Part shown: positions 26,644-36,355 of the stretch, piece after piece
How positions within the stretch are numbered: the stretch's first letter is position 1
How the letters are laid out: every line of letters begins with the position of its first letter
Assembly: GCF_000014945.1 (NCBI RefSeq)
Contig: NC_008553.1
Location: 1,054,001-1,118,000 of the forward strand
Source: Methanothrix thermoacetophila PT
GTDB taxonomy: Archaea; Halobacteriota; Methanosarcinia; Methanotrichales; Methanotrichaceae
Reading direction: 5' to 3'
DNA length: 64,000 nucleotides
Notes under the pieces: generated by a model
Told to the model about the DNA's origin: nothing
What the model saw: only the letters and a program-made list of their open reading frames with translations
Databases searched by the model: none
Translations under genes and position numbers: made by a program

Positions 26644-27891
26644 TCACCACAGCGCATATCCGAAGTATCTCGCCGCGAAGAGCACTCCGAGTGTTATAAC
26701 AAGAATCCCGAAGATCTTGGTAATGTAGCTGCCCGCCGATATGTATCTGTCGGCTATTCTTGCAGCTGCAGACCTTGAGAGTGCTGCCATCGGTATCACC
26801 GGCACACCATGTCCGAGACCGAAGACGAACAGCATGATCCCGCCGCCCAGGGGCGAGATGTCCTGTGAGATGAGCCAGATTATCACAGGAAACACGAGCG
26901 ATATCGCGCATGGAGCCCAGCCCAGAGAGAAGAACGCGCCGAGGAAGAACGCGCCCAGGGTCGAAGAGCGCTCGAATATTTTTAGCGATACGTTGATCAG
27001 GCGCTCTAGATAGCTCTTTTCAGATCTCCGGAAGCTGAAGATCGGGCCCACAAACTCGCTCAGGGGGATGATGCTGTTCACACCCAGCACAACCAGCAGC
27101 AATCCGGCGGCGAGATCGAAGAGCCTGGAGCTGCGCATGAATATGCCGAGCTGGGATACGAAGAGCCCGATGACAAAAAACACCGCTGCCATGCCGATTG
27201 TGAATGCGATCCCGATCGCCAGCCCCTCTCTGTAACCATCTGCAGTGTCACGCCTCCTTCTGGAGATGATGTATGAGAAGAGCGCCGCGAGGAGCGCCAC
27301 AGAGCATGGCGAGAGCGATGTCATCATCCCGAGCGCGAACATGCCAATGGCAGAGGTCCCGGCGCGTGAGGACGAGAGCCAGCCTGAGCTCCTTTCATCG
27401 GCGCTCCTCAGATCTGCATATAGTTTATCAGAGCTCTGGATGCCATCTATCAGCCCCCTGCCTATCTGGTAAACGCGATAGACCTTGACCACATCTCCAT
27501 CTGAATTTAATACTATTATCGTCGGGTTTGAGAAGCCCGTGCCCGAGGACCAGTAGTCCATGTACCGTCCTGCAGCAGGATACGGCTGGAAGTCTTCCAC
27601 CCAGGGCCATGTCACGTTAACCCCCCACCACGAGAGGGCCAGAGAGCTGCCGTTCTCTGAGTATGGATTCTTCCGTATGTTTATCGAGAAGATCTCCACA
27701 TCAGGATGCTCTGCCGCGAGCCTTGCTATCTCAGCTGTCTGTGTGGAGAGGACCTCCTCACATTCCCTGCATATCGGGCTCTCTATGTTTGTGATGTACA
27801 GAAGAGAAGGTCCCTGGGTGCTCTCCACGGCAGCCTCTGCAGCAAATGAAGAGCAGACCAGCAGGATTGCCAAAAAATGAACCGAGCGCAT
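26644..27891 (-). CDS. Thioredoxin-like/CcdA (DsbD-type) membrane thiol-redox protein
   Basis: About 415 residues. A signal peptide is followed by an extracytoplasmic thioredoxin-fold domain with CRECEEV (residues near 38-44). Six transmembrane segments follow, with CcdA hallmarks TSLSPCSVALLAALFSYI and SLGWAPCAISLVFPVI, each carrying one redox Cys. It moves reducing equivalents from cytoplasmic thioredoxin to exported proteins. ATG at 27891 overlaps the TGA of the upstream thioredoxin-like gene (TGATG), so the two form a coupled pair. Confidence 0.88.
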   Translation of the reverse strand: MRSVHFLAILLVCSSFAAEAAVESTQGPSLLYITNIESPICRECEEVLSTQTAEIARLAAEHPDVEIFSINIRKNPYSENGSSLALSWWGVNVTWPWVEDFQPYPAAGRYMDYWSSGTGFSNPTIIVLNSDGDVVKVYRVYQIGRGLIDGIQSSDKLYADLRSADERSSGWLSSSRAGTSAIGMFALGMMTSLSPCSVALLAALFSYIISRRRRDTADGYREGLAIGIAFTIGMAAVFFVIGLFVSQLGIFMRSSRLFDLAAGLLLVVLGVNSIIPLSEFVGPIFSFRRSEKSYLERLINVSLKIFERSSTLGAFFLGAFFSLGWAPCAISLVFPVIIWLISQDISPLGGGIMLFVFGLGHGVPVIPMAALSRSAAARIADRYISAGSYITKIFGILVITLGVLFAARYFGYALW

Positions 27892-28406
27892 CAAGCTCCA
27901 GCCCAGCCATCTCTGTTTTCATTGTACAGATCAATCGCGTCGTCCAGGTAAGACCTGATCCAGTCTTCCCCAGTGATGTCCTCAGAGCTGTGCCATCCAA
28001 CCCTCACATCACCGTTGTCGTTCACGAGGGTGACCACCACAGTGAGTGGCACGAGTGCCTTCCCGCCGTCCGGATCATAAACCAGGACATCAGCAGCACG
28101 CGCATCGGAATCCCCGGAGAGATCGAAGAACGTCACGTCTCCGGCGTAATCCTGCATCACGCTATCAACAGCCTCCTTCTGTGGCGCACAGTAATCGCAG
28201 TTCAGGTGCACGAAAATCAGAACCGGTTTATCCTTTAGAGCATTCAGAACCCACTCTGGATGATTCACAGAGCCACCTGCATTGGTATTATCCTCCGGAT
28301 ACGATACCCACCAGTCGTCTTTTCCAGCGCCAACAGAGTGCTCTGCCCCCATCGCTGAGAGCGAGAGCACCAGCAGAACCACTATCAAGCTATATGGCTT
28401 CAACAT
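27891..28406 (-). CDS. Exported thioredoxin-like protein
   Basis: About 171 residues from ATG 28406, which follows CTGGGGGTCGT and gives a clean signal peptide (LKPYSLIVVLLVLSLSAMGA). A longer frame starts at 28448. The thioredoxin core is VLIFVHLNCDYCAPQKEAV, with active site CDYC, then DVTFFDLSGD and the cis-Pro region ALVPLTVVV. It is the likely extracytoplasmic partner of the CcdA-type protein encoded directly downstream. Confidence 0.85.
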   Translation of the reverse strand: MLKPYSLIVVLLVLSLSAMGAEHSVGAGKDDWWVSYPEDNTNAGGSVNHPEWVLNALKDKPVLIFVHLNCDYCAPQKEAVDSVMQDYAGDVTFFDLSGDSDARAADVLVYDPDGGKALVPLTVVVTLVNDNGDVRVGWHSSEDITGEDWIRSYLDDAIDLYNENRDGWAGA

Positions 28407-28544
28407 ACGACCCCCAGTGCGGCCTCTCCGCATCAGCAGTGCTTTCATTAGTCTACATAAATCAATTTCGGTTCAACATGCGTGGATATGAGGGGGTATG
28501 TTCGAATGAGGATTGAGCACCTCCGCCATCCGAAAGCAGCGAGC

Positions 28545-28574
28545 CACAGATTTCTTAAACACAGATTTCTTAAA
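28545..28574. repeat. Perfect 15-bp tandem duplication
   Basis: cacagatttcttaaa occurs twice head to tail in the spacer upstream of the secreted-protein gene. It contains TATA-like ttcttaaa and could duplicate a promoter element. No function is proven. Confidence 0.6.
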
Positions 28575-28587
28575 TCATCTCTTGTTT

Positions 28588-28655
28588 GGACCAGGTCTCA
28601 TCCAAAAGCAGTAATACTCAAATTTCCGGCTTAAGCTCTCAGCTCTCATTTGAAC
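28588..28655. repeat. Dispersed inverted-repeat element copy (degenerate)
   Basis: ggaccaggtctcatccaaaagcagtaatactcaaatttccggcttaagctctcagctctcattt matches the copies at 21480 and 13820 in the agcagtaa..caaatttc.ggc core. The ends are worn. Confidence 0.5.
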
Positions 28656-28753
28656 ATCTCTATGAGGTGGACCGCAAAGTATCTATTCGCGGAGATCGAG
28701 AAGATGCTGTGGATTGCATGTCACTCTCACGGAATCCGAAAGGGGAAGCTGGC

Positions 28754-29374
28754 ATGAGGCATTTCCCAGTCCTGGTTTATGTGCTCGTCTTAGTCCTGAT
28801 ATGCCTCAGTGTGGGCCCCGCATCCGGTGGAGGCAACCGCACCCTGACCCAGCACTCGTATCTGTTTGTCAACGGCTATATGGACGAGACAAAGATATAC
28901 GAGACTGACTACGGGTTCAAGGGGCAGAAGCTTGTTGTCGGTACGCGGGGCAGCGGGACCGTCTCCAGAAGACAAACAATCGACTTCTGGAGCAGCAATA
29001 CATCAGATGAGAGCGAGATGTATTTCAACGAATGGGGTTACTTTGAATACCATCCGTATTCAGAGGGTCCGTCTGAGAGCGATCTGAAGAACGCGCTCTG
29101 CGCGAAGAACTACGATGTCGGTAGCGTGGTCTCAGAGAGCTACTCATCCATAAAAGATCTGGTCAAGGACACCACCATATATCAGAGCGAGAACGTCTCG
29201 CTCTACCAGATCAACTCATATCTCCATGGCACTGCCAGGATAGGGGCGCGGTTTGTCAACAAAACAGACAAAACAACCAACATGCTCATGGGTGGCCTCT
29301 ACATAGGCGAGGTCAATATACGTGAGGAGATAGAGGTTGGCGAGAATCCACCGCTGACGCTACCATGCGCCTGA
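28754..29374 (+). CDS. Secreted protein of unknown function
   Basis: About 206 residues from ATG 28754, chosen because it opens a signal peptide (RHFPVLVYVLVLVLICLSVG). The mature part is rich in Tyr, Ser and Asn with several N-glycosylation sequons (GNRTLT, SSNTSDE, ENVSLY, VNKTDK). It is beta-rich, with no catalytic motif and no membrane anchor. I recognise no family. It is probably a surface or extracellular protein, and lies 30 bases before an overlapping frame of the next gene. Confidence 0.7.
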   Translation: MRHFPVLVYVLVLVLICLSVGPASGGGNRTLTQHSYLFVNGYMDETKIYETDYGFKGQKLVVGTRGSGTVSRRQTIDFWSSNTSDESEMYFNEWGYFEYHPYSEGPSESDLKNALCAKNYDVGSVVSESYSSIKDLVKDTTIYQSENVSLYQINSYLHGTARIGARFVNKTDKTTNMLMGGLYIGEVNIREEIEVGENPPLTLPCA

Positions 29375-29514
29375 GCGGGATTCCGACGCAGTCTGCAGTC
29401 CAGTTGTGGCCCCGATCAGGTGAGCTGCCTTTCAGGTATTCGCATTCACAGATACGGCACATAATGCATGCTTTTGATCTCGCAGATGTGAGCTTCGAGG
29501 TACACCGGGAAGAG

Positions 29515-30273
29515 ATGATTGTCGTATACAGCAGGGGCTTTGAGAAGCGGTATCCCACAAATCCTGTTGAGAATCCTGACAGAGTCAGGCTTACAGCCCA
29601 GGAGCTCTCTGGCTACGAGTTTTTCGAGCCAGCTCCAGCGAGCCAGGAGGAGATCGCATCGGTCCATACCTCAGGGCATATTGAGCGCGTCAGAATGCGA
29701 GGGCTCTACGGGGCTGCAGCCCTTGCAGCTGGTGGCGCTGTTGCAGCCGCGAGGATCGCACTGAGAGAGCCGGCCTTCGGGCTGATCCGCCCGCCAGGAC
29801 ATCATGCATCCTCTGATCACTCATGGGGCATGTGCTTCTTCAACAACATCGCTGTGGCTGTGAAGGCCATCAGGCCTCATGTCCGAAGGGTCCTTATCCT
29901 GGACATCGACCTGCATTTCGGAGACGGCACTGTGAGCATATTTCGATGGGATCCGGATGTGAGCGTTGTCAACATCGGCGCCATCGACATTAACTTCGAT
30001 TACATAAATCTCGATAGCATCGGATATATCGAGCAGGTGAAAAACGCGCTCGAATTCCACGAGTACGATATCATAGGCGTGTCAGCGGGCTTTGACACAT
30101 ATCGTCTGGACTGGGGCGGTATGCTCGATATAGACGACTACAGGAAGATCGGTTCCCTGATAAGAGATGCATCTGAGGAGAGATGCGGCGGGCGCAGGTT
30201 CGCTGTTCTCGAAGGCGGGTATCATCAGGATCTGAGATACTGCATCAGGAGTTTCGTTTCCGGATTCGAATGA
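29515..30273 (+). CDS. Histone-deacetylase-family (AcuC-like) zinc hydrolase
   Basis: About 252 residues from ATG 29515. The frame is open from 29365, but the upstream part shows no family similarity. Family motifs are RPPGHHASSDHSWGMCFFNN (two active-site His), VLILDIDLHFGDGT (zinc Asp/His), SAGFDTYRLDWGG (zinc Asp) and VLEGGYHQDL. The length is short compared with the usual 300-370 residues. It may deacetylate proteins such as Alba-type chromatin proteins or polyamine-like small molecules, and the substrate cannot be read from the sequence. Confidence 0.88.
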   Translation: MIVVYSRGFEKRYPTNPVENPDRVRLTAQELSGYEFFEPAPASQEEIASVHTSGHIERVRMRGLYGAAALAAGGAVAAARIALREPAFGLIRPPGHHASSDHSWGMCFFNNIAVAVKAIRPHVRRVLILDIDLHFGDGTVSIFRWDPDVSVVNIGAIDINFDYINLDSIGYIEQVKNALEFHEYDIIGVSAGFDTYRLDWGGMLDIDDYRKIGSLIRDASEERCGGRRFAVLEGGYHQDLRYCIRSFVSGFE

Positions 30274-30462
30274 TCCGAATGCAGGGCGAGCTGGCAGCAT
30301 GCATATGAGATCGCCTCCAAACCTCGTCTTCAAAATACATGCACACCGCAGCAGACTTGACAGAGTTTATATCAGAGGGATTTGCAGGAAGCCTCTCACA
30401 TCCCTCCGATCAGCCTGAGGGGCACGAGGTTTTTCATCAGATGGTGCATACAAGAGTTCATG

Positions 30463-31785
30463 ATGCCTGCATTTATTATCGCAGGAACCCACAGCGGGGT
30501 AGGCAAAACCACTGTCACTCTGGGACTGATGGCAGCTTTGAGAAGAAGAGGAATGACAGTACAGCCCTTCAAGGTAGGGCCTGATTTCATAGACCCGACA
30601 CACCACACTGCAATATGCGGCCGGCACTCTCGCAACCTGGATACGTTCATGATGGGTGAAGATGGAGTGAGACGGTCGTTCCTCTCCGCGATAAGAGGCG
30701 CAGACGTCGCGGTGGTTGAGGGGGTGATGGGGCTATACGATGGGATCGGTGGTGGCGAAGAGGCCAGCACCGCGCATGTTGCAAAAGTTCTCTCCATTCC
30801 TGTGGTGCTTGTGGTTAACGTGCACGGCATGTCAAGATCTGCAGCTGCCCTGATACACGGCTTCAGGTCATTCGATCCCTCTGTGAATATCATCGGGGTC
30901 ATACTGAACCAGGTCGGGAGCGAGCGACATTTGGAAGCGCTCAGAGAGTCCATAAATTTCAGGATATTCGGAGCACTTCCGAGGAGGAGGAGCATCTCGC
31001 TCCCGAGCAGGCACCTAGGCCTGGCAATGGGCTTCGAGATAGATCATGATGTGAATGCGCTTGCGGATCTCGTTGAGGAGAACGTCCTGCTGGATGAGCT
31101 GCTCGAGGCTTGCGCGCTTCCGGTCGATGTGCCAGAGAGGGAGAGCACAGGAAGCGTGGAGAGCTGCGTGCGCATCGCGATCGCCCTCGATGAGGCGTTC
31201 TGCTTCTATTACCAGGATAACATCGATCGCCTGAGGAGTACTGGCGCGGAGATAATACCGTTCAGTCCCATTCGGGATGCGCTTCCAGATGTTGATGGCA
31301 TCTACATAGGTGGTGGATACCCCGAGCTACACGCGACCGCACTTGAAGCTGGAAGGTGCATTCCTCAGATTAGAGAGGCTGCATCTGATGGCATGCCGAT
31401 CTACGGAGAGTGTGGGGGTCTCATGTATCTTGGGGAGCATCTGGTCGTGGAGGACAGGAGCTATAAGATGACAGGGGTCCTTCCAGCCTCGACTATGATG
31501 ACCAAACGTCTCCAGGCTCTGGGATACGTCGAGGCTGAAGTCGTGAGAGACAATCCATTCTCCCAAAAGGGCAGTGTGATAAGAGGGCACGAGTTTCACT
31601 ACTCGAGAATGGAGTGCGACAGGGACGCAAAGTTCGCATACAGGCTCAGGCGCGGTAGGGGAATTGAAAACGGCATGGACGGTTTGATCGAGCACATGAC
31701 CCTCGGCGGATACCTCCACGCGCACTTCGCCTCATTCCCCCTGGAGAGGTTCATGGAGAGCTGTATCGCATACAAAAGAAGGTGA
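30463..31785 (+). CDS. cfbB: Ni-sirohydrochlorin / cobyrinate a,c-diamide synthase
   Basis: A 440-residue amidotransferase. The N-terminal P-loop is GTHSGVGKTTVTLGLMAALR, followed by GPDFIDPTHH and EGVMGLYDG. The C-terminal glutaminase-like domain has IYIGGGYPELH, YGECGGLMYLGE with the nucleophilic Cys, and a late HFASFPL. It amidates the a and c carboxylates of sirohydrochlorin-type macrocycles. In methanogens CfbB serves coenzyme F430 and CbiA serves cobalamin, and they are close paralogues. Neither is excluded here. Starts at 30460 or 30463. Confidence 0.9.
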   Translation: MPAFIIAGTHSGVGKTTVTLGLMAALRRRGMTVQPFKVGPDFIDPTHHTAICGRHSRNLDTFMMGEDGVRRSFLSAIRGADVAVVEGVMGLYDGIGGGEEASTAHVAKVLSIPVVLVVNVHGMSRSAAALIHGFRSFDPSVNIIGVILNQVGSERHLEALRESINFRIFGALPRRRSISLPSRHLGLAMGFEIDHDVNALADLVEENVLLDELLEACALPVDVPERESTGSVESCVRIAIALDEAFCFYYQDNIDRLRSTGAEIIPFSPIRDALPDVDGIYIGGGYPELHATALEAGRCIPQIREAASDGMPIYGECGGLMYLGEHLVVEDRSYKMTGVLPASTMMTKRLQALGYVEAEVVRDNPFSQKGSVIRGHEFHYSRMECDRDAKFAYRLRRGRGIENGMDGLIEHMTLGGYLHAHFASFPLERFMESCIAYKRR

Positions 31786-31938
31786 GCGGACTGTAAAAAT
31801 CGGCAAGACTGGATCTTTAGGAGAGATGCAACAGATACAGAGGAGCCGATCTCCGCGTCTCTCCTAGCCATTCCCTGCAGCCCGACCAGGCGTAGACACC
31901 CTCCCCTCCTGCTTTAAGACTCGCCTACCTGCTCTCTA

Positions 31939-33171
31939 TCACACGTCCATCGACGTGGATCCCGAGATCTCTCCTGCCAGGGGTTTAGATATCATATCCC
32001 TCGCCTCATCTAGACTCGAGGCGTTCGCGAGGAGCCACATGAGCTTGACCAAGGCCACCTCAGGGAGCATGTCCTCTGCCTCAATTGCTCCCGCTGCCAG
32101 CATGTCCCTGCCCGTATCGTAGACCCTGTCGCAAATCCTCCCGCGGAGGCACTGGGACGCCACAACCACGGGTATGCCATTATCCGTGGCCTTTTTTATG
32201 AACGGTATCCAGTCGGTGGCCACATGCCCAAGACCCGTGCCCTCGATGACTATCCCCCTGTAGCCCAATTCTATGAGGTGATTGAATATCTCTGGATCAG
32301 CGCCGGGGAAGTACTTTATAAGGGCGCATCTCGGCTCGAGCCTGTCGAAGAGCTGGAGCTCACACTCTCCACGCTTTCTGTAATCCGAGAATATCTCAAT
32401 CCTTCGTGTGGTGTAATCGACCCTCCCGATCGGCGGATGGTTGATGGACTGGAACGCGTCCCTTCTCGAGGTATGCATCTTGCGGACCCTGGTGCCCCTA
32501 TGGATCAAACAGTAATCATCGCTGGTGCTTCCGTGCATCACAACACAGACCTCTGCGATATCGCTTACTGCAACAGTCGAAGCGCAGATCGCGTTCATCG
32601 CCGCATCGCTGCTCGGCCTGTCCGAGCTCCTCTGCGAGCCGACGAGCACCACTGGCACCGGAGTCCTGAGCATGAATGAAAGAGCCGCTGCCGTATACGT
32701 CATCGTGTCCGTTCCGTGGGTTATCACCACGCCCTCCGCACCGTTTTGTATCTCCTCAGCGACAGCTCTTGCGAGCTCGATCCAGTACTCCGCGCGCATG
32801 TTCTCGCTGAGGATTGTGTAGAGAACCCTTGCGTGATAGCGCGCGATATCTCCAAGCTCCGGTATCGCTGAGATGATCTCCTCAGCAGAGAACTGGCTCG
32901 TCACAGCTCCGGTCCTGTAATCGACCTTGCTGGCTATCGTGCCTCCTGTTGAGATTATTGTGACGAGCGGCAGATCCTCGCGCATCCGGATTTGCTCAGG
33001 CTGCTTCTCATGCTTCTGCGCCCTTTCCAGGACCTCTATACTGTCAGGAACGAGCCCGATGTTGTAGCCGTTGCTGAGCTTTATCACGACGTGATCGCTG
33101 CGCGAGGGCATCAGTATCCCCTCGTACCTCATACCACCCTTTATTACAGCCACTCTGTCTCCCAGCTCCAT
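31939..33171 (-). CDS. gatD: Glutamyl-tRNA(Gln) amidotransferase subunit D
   Basis: About 410 residues. Archaeal asparaginase-like subunit of the GatDE complex, which converts Glu-tRNA(Gln) to Gln-tRNA(Gln) by hydrolysing glutamine. An N-terminal GatD-specific domain ([13 protein letters not shown]) is followed by asparaginase motifs [12 protein letters not shown] and [16 protein letters not shown] 33171 after GAGGTGTGGCCC is preferred over the frame start at 33198. It lies ten bases after hisA. gatE is not in the window. Confidence 0.95.
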   Translation of the reverse strand: MELGDRVAVIKGGMRYEGILMPSRSDHVVIKLSNGYNIGLVPDSIEVLERAQKHEKQPEQIRMREDLPLVTIISTGGTIASKVDYRTGAVTSQFSAEEIISAIPELGDIARYHARVLYTILSENMRAEYWIELARAVAEEIQNGAEGVVITHGTDTMTYTAAALSFMLRTPVPVVLVGSQRSSDRPSSDAAMNAICASTVAVSDIAEVCVVMHGSTSDDYCLIHRGTRVRKMHTSRRDAFQSINHPPIGRVDYTTRRIEIFSDYRKRGECELQLFDRLEPRCALIKYFPGADPEIFNHLIELGYRGIVIEGTGLGHVATDWIPFIKKATDNGIPVVVASQCLRGRICDRVYDTGRDMLAAGAIEAEDMLPEVALVKLMWLLANASSLDEARDMISKPLAGEISGSTSMDV

Positions 33172-33181
33172 GGGCCACACC

Positions 33182-33910
33182 TCAAAGCGTCTTTGCAAGC
33201 TCCAGAGCCTCTCTCAGATTGAGAGTGCCGGTATATATTGCGGTCCCTATCACAGCTCCTGCCGCACCCGCATCGCTGAGAAGCTTTATATCATCAAGAG
33301 AGCTGACACCACCTGCTGCGATGACCGGTATGCTAACTGCCTCGACCAGCTCTCTTGTAGGTTCGGGATCGACACCACGCTGCTGACCCTCTGTATCTAT
33401 GTTAGTGAAGAGTATCGAGCCTGCCCCGAAGCTCTCGAAGACGATGCCAAGCTCGATCGCATCAAACTCCAGCGTCCTCTGCCAGCCCTCTGATGTAACG
33501 CGCCCATCTCTCACATCAAGGGCAACCATGATGCGATCTGGTCCGTACTCCTCTGCGAGCTCCTTCACGACTGGAGGATCCCTGAGGGCCATCGTGCCCA
33601 GTATGACGCGATCCACGCCTGTATCCAGGACCTCTGCAACATCTGAGCGGCTCCGTATCCCCCCACCGACCTGGACGAAGACCTCCAGCTCTCCGACGAT
33701 TCTCCTGAGTATCGGCGCGTTCAGCCTGGTGCCCTCTATCGCGCCGTCCAGATCTATTATGTGAAGATGATCAGCGCCCATATCCGCCCATCGGACCGCC
33801 TGAACCAGCGGATCGTCCAGGGACACAACCTCGCTGCCAGGCACGCCCTGGACGAGCTGGACGCATCTTCCGCCGCGCAGGTCCACAGCGGGAAATATGT
33901 CAAACGTCAT
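33182..33910 (-). CDS. hisA: Phosphoribosylformimino-AICAR-phosphate isomerase
   Basis: A 242-residue TIM barrel for histidine synthesis, converting ProFAR to PRFAR. N-terminal [20 protein letters not shown] carries the catalytic Asp. [14 protein letters not shown], the second Asp in [10 protein letters not shown] and [12 protein letters not shown] are present. ATG 33910 (MTFDIFPA) fits the family better than the frame start at 33946. It is upstream of and adjacent to gatD on the same strand, a pairing with no obvious metabolic link. Confidence 0.95.
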   Translation of the reverse strand: MTFDIFPAVDLRGGRCVQLVQGVPGSEVVSLDDPLVQAVRWADMGADHLHIIDLDGAIEGTRLNAPILRRIVGELEVFVQVGGGIRSRSDVAEVLDTGVDRVILGTMALRDPPVVKELAEEYGPDRIMVALDVRDGRVTSEGWQRTLEFDAIELGIVFESFGAGSILFTNIDTEGQQRGVDPEPTRELVEAVSIPVIAAGGVSSLDDIKLLSDAGAAGAVIGTAIYTGTLNLREALELAKTL

Positions 33911-33995
33911 AATGGCTGGTGAGTGAAAGCTGCAGTGATATAACACTTGGCCTGAGCCGATAGATAAAGCATTTAGGCCAGCTCGCGTTCAGGAG

Positions 33996-35264
33996 ATGGG
34001 TGATAGATTGGAGAAGAGCATCGTGAAGGATATCACGCTCGCGGACGCCGGTGCGCGAAGGATAGAGTGGGCGAGGAGGCACATGCCGGTGCTCCAGCTC
34101 ATAAAGGAGGAGTTCGAGAGGGAGAGACCTCTTGAGGGCATAAGGATAGTCGCATGCCTGCATGTGACGGTAGAGACCGCCAATCTGATAGAGGCGCTGC
34201 GAGCAGGGGGCGCGGAGATCGCTCTCACGGGATCGAACCCGCTGAGCACCCAGGATGATGTCGCAGCTGCTCTTGCATCCCGTGGCATACATGTGTACGC
34301 ATTCCGCGGCGAGAACGAGAGTGAGTACTATGAGTGCATAGAGCGCGCTCTGGAGCTCCGCCCGAACGTGACGCTCGATGATGGAGCTGACACGATAGCA
34401 GTTGTCCACAAGAGCCATCGCGAGCTCATCCCCGAGATACTTGGGGGATGCGAGGAGACCACGACAGGGGTCATGAGGCTCAGGGCCATGGCAGATGACG
34501 GCGCTCTGGCATATCCTGTGATAGCTGTGAACGATGCCGAGACGAAGATGATGTTCGACAACAGATATGGTACAGGGCAGTCGACGTTGCACGGGATAAT
34601 GAACGCGACGAACTTCCTCTTCGCCGGAAAGACCGTGGTTGTCGCAGGCTATGGCTGGTGTGGCCGCGGGTTCGCGATGCGTGCCAAGGGATTGGGAGCA
34701 AACGTGATCGTCGTGGAGACCGAGCCGAGGAAGGCACTTGAGGCTGCGATGGACGGCTACAGGGTGATGTCGATGCGATCCGCAGCGCCGCTTGGTGACC
34801 TCTTCGTGACGCTCACAGGCGATATAAATGTGATAAGAAATGAGCACTTCGAGCTGATGAAAGATCAGGTGATACTTGCGAACAGCGGGCATTTCAACGT
34901 GGAGATCGACATCCCCGGACTGGAGAGCATGGCCGTCTCCACTGACGAGATTCAGCCAAACGTTAAGGAGTACGTCATGCCTGACGGACGCAGGATATAC
35001 CTGCTCGCTGAGGGGAGACTGATCAACCTGGCAGCTGCATACGGCCATCCTCCCGAGGTAATGGACATGTCTTTCGCAAATCAGGCGCTTTCAGTGAGAT
35101 ACATAGTCGAGAACGGAAGGAGGCTTGAGCGGAAGGTGTATCCGGTACCTGTGGAGATAGACAGGAGGGTGGCAGAGCTCAAGCTGAAGGCGATGGGGAT
35201 AGAGATCGAGAGGCTGACTCCAGAGCAGGACAGGTACCTGCACAGCTGGCAGATGGGGACGTGA
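33996..35264 (+). CDS. ahcY: S-adenosylhomocysteine hydrolase
   Basis: A 422-residue NAD-dependent enzyme that splits SAH into adenosine and homocysteine. Visible are [26 protein letters not shown], the [11 protein letters not shown] segment, the NAD loop [16 protein letters not shown], and C-terminal SVRYIVENG. The stop overlaps the spacer of the kinase-like gene that follows. It is first in an apparent operon with that kinase and a tRNA methyltransferase, which is consistent with recycling of SAH produced by methylation. Confidence 0.95.
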   Translation: MGDRLEKSIVKDITLADAGARRIEWARRHMPVLQLIKEEFERERPLEGIRIVACLHVTVETANLIEALRAGGAEIALTGSNPLSTQDDVAAALASRGIHVYAFRGENESEYYECIERALELRPNVTLDDGADTIAVVHKSHRELIPEILGGCEETTTGVMRLRAMADDGALAYPVIAVNDAETKMMFDNRYGTGQSTLHGIMNATNFLFAGKTVVVAGYGWCGRGFAMRAKGLGANVIVVETEPRKALEAAMDGYRVMSMRSAAPLGDLFVTLTGDINVIRNEHFELMKDQVILANSGHFNVEIDIPGLESMAVSTDEIQPNVKEYVMPDGRRIYLLAEGRLINLAAAYGHPPEVMDMSFANQALSVRYIVENGRRLERKVYPVPVEIDRRVAELKLKAMGIEIERLTPEQDRYLHSWQMGT

Positions 35265-35266
35265 AC

Positions 35267-36352
35267 ATGGACATAAGCAGGGATAGCATTGAGAGATACC
35301 TGAAGAGCATATTCGGGGATGGTGCCAGGTTCACATCCATAAGAAAGATGGGTGAGACCATCCCGACCACAGGGGACGTGAAGGGCTTTGGTTACGGCAG
35401 CCCGCTGCTGATCGAGTATTTTCTCGATGGCAGGAAGGAGTATCTTGTTCTCTCGACCATGCGGGTGCAGCACGGCTTTGGGCACGATCATTTCTCAGAC
35501 AGGGCGCAGGTCATGCTCTGGCAGCACTCGACGTTCAACAAGCTTCCAAAGCATGTAAGATCGATAGATGTCGGGTACTTCACACCCTCCGGGGATATGA
35601 GATCCTGCGGCGATGCACAGGAGTTCTTCCTTGTGATGGAGAGGATCGAGGGGAGGGAGTACTTCTTCGATCTTGAGCGGGTCAAGGAGAGCGGGGCTAC
35701 AGAGCTTGACAGAGCGAGAGCTGCTGCGCTCGCGGAGTATCTTGCTGAGATACACAGCGTGAAGCACAGCTGCCCGCCGCTCTACAGGCGCAGGATCAGG
35801 GACACGATCGGCCATGGAGAGGGTATCATGGGCATTCTTGACGATTATCCGGATGCGCCTGAGTTCCTCGAGCGCGGCGAGCTCTGCGAGATCGAGAAGC
35901 GGTGTGTGGAGTGGCGATGGAAGCTGAGGTCAATGACCCACAGGCTCTGCCAGGTCCACGGCGATTTCCATCCGTGGAACGTGATGTTCAGGGAGGGCAG
36001 CGATTTCTCTGTGCTTGACAGGAGCAGGGGTGAGTGGGGCGAGGCCGCGGACGACCTGAGCGCGATGTCGATGAACTACATATTTTATTCCGTCCAGAAG
36101 GAGATGAGGCTTGCAGGAGGTCTCAGGGATCTCTTCGAGATCTTCTTCGAGAGGTATCTGGATAGGACAGGCGATGAGGAGGTTCTCGATGTCATAGCTC
36201 CGTTCTTCGCGTTCAGAGCTGTTGTCGTGGCCAGTCCCACCTGGTACCCGCTCCTCTCATATGACGTCAGGAGGACGCTCTTCAACTTCCTGGAGAACGT
36301 TCTGGATGACGATTCGTTCGATTACAGGAACGTGAACGGGTATCTGAGATAG
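35267..36352 (+). CDS. Aminoglycoside-phosphotransferase-fold small-molecule kinase
   Basis: About 361 residues. The protein-kinase-like APH fold is shown by a catalytic loop VHGDFHPWNVMF (Asp and Asn near residues 233-238) and a metal loop FSVLDRSRGEWGEAADDL. The nucleotide-binding lobe is less clear (GYGSPLLIEYFL). The ATG is three bases after the ahcY stop. The substrate is unknown. The methylation-cycle context could suggest a nucleoside or methylthioribose-type substrate, but this is speculation, and antibiotic resistance is unlikely from the operon setting. Confidence 0.8.
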   Translation: MDISRDSIERYLKSIFGDGARFTSIRKMGETIPTTGDVKGFGYGSPLLIEYFLDGRKEYLVLSTMRVQHGFGHDHFSDRAQVMLWQHSTFNKLPKHVRSIDVGYFTPSGDMRSCGDAQEFFLVMERIEGREYFFDLERVKESGATELDRARAAALAEYLAEIHSVKHSCPPLYRRRIRDTIGHGEGIMGILDDYPDAPEFLERGELCEIEKRCVEWRWKLRSMTHRLCQVHGDFHPWNVMFREGSDFSVLDRSRGEWGEAADDLSAMSMNYIFYSVQKEMRLAGGLRDLFEIFFERYLDRTGDEEVLDVIAPFFAFRAVVVASPTWYPLLSYDVRRTLFNFLENVLDDDSFDYRNVNGYLR

Positions 36353-36355
36353 TTG

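Noticed and set aside
33900-35048. Long minus-strand open frame (382 codons) opposite ahcY
   Set aside because: Composition is of an antisense shadow, rich in His, Arg and Cys with no family motif, while the plus strand carries a complete ahcY.
35267-36352. Aminoglycoside resistance gene
   Set aside because: Only the general APH fold is seen. The operon context is SAM-dependent methylation and nothing points to antibiotic substrates.
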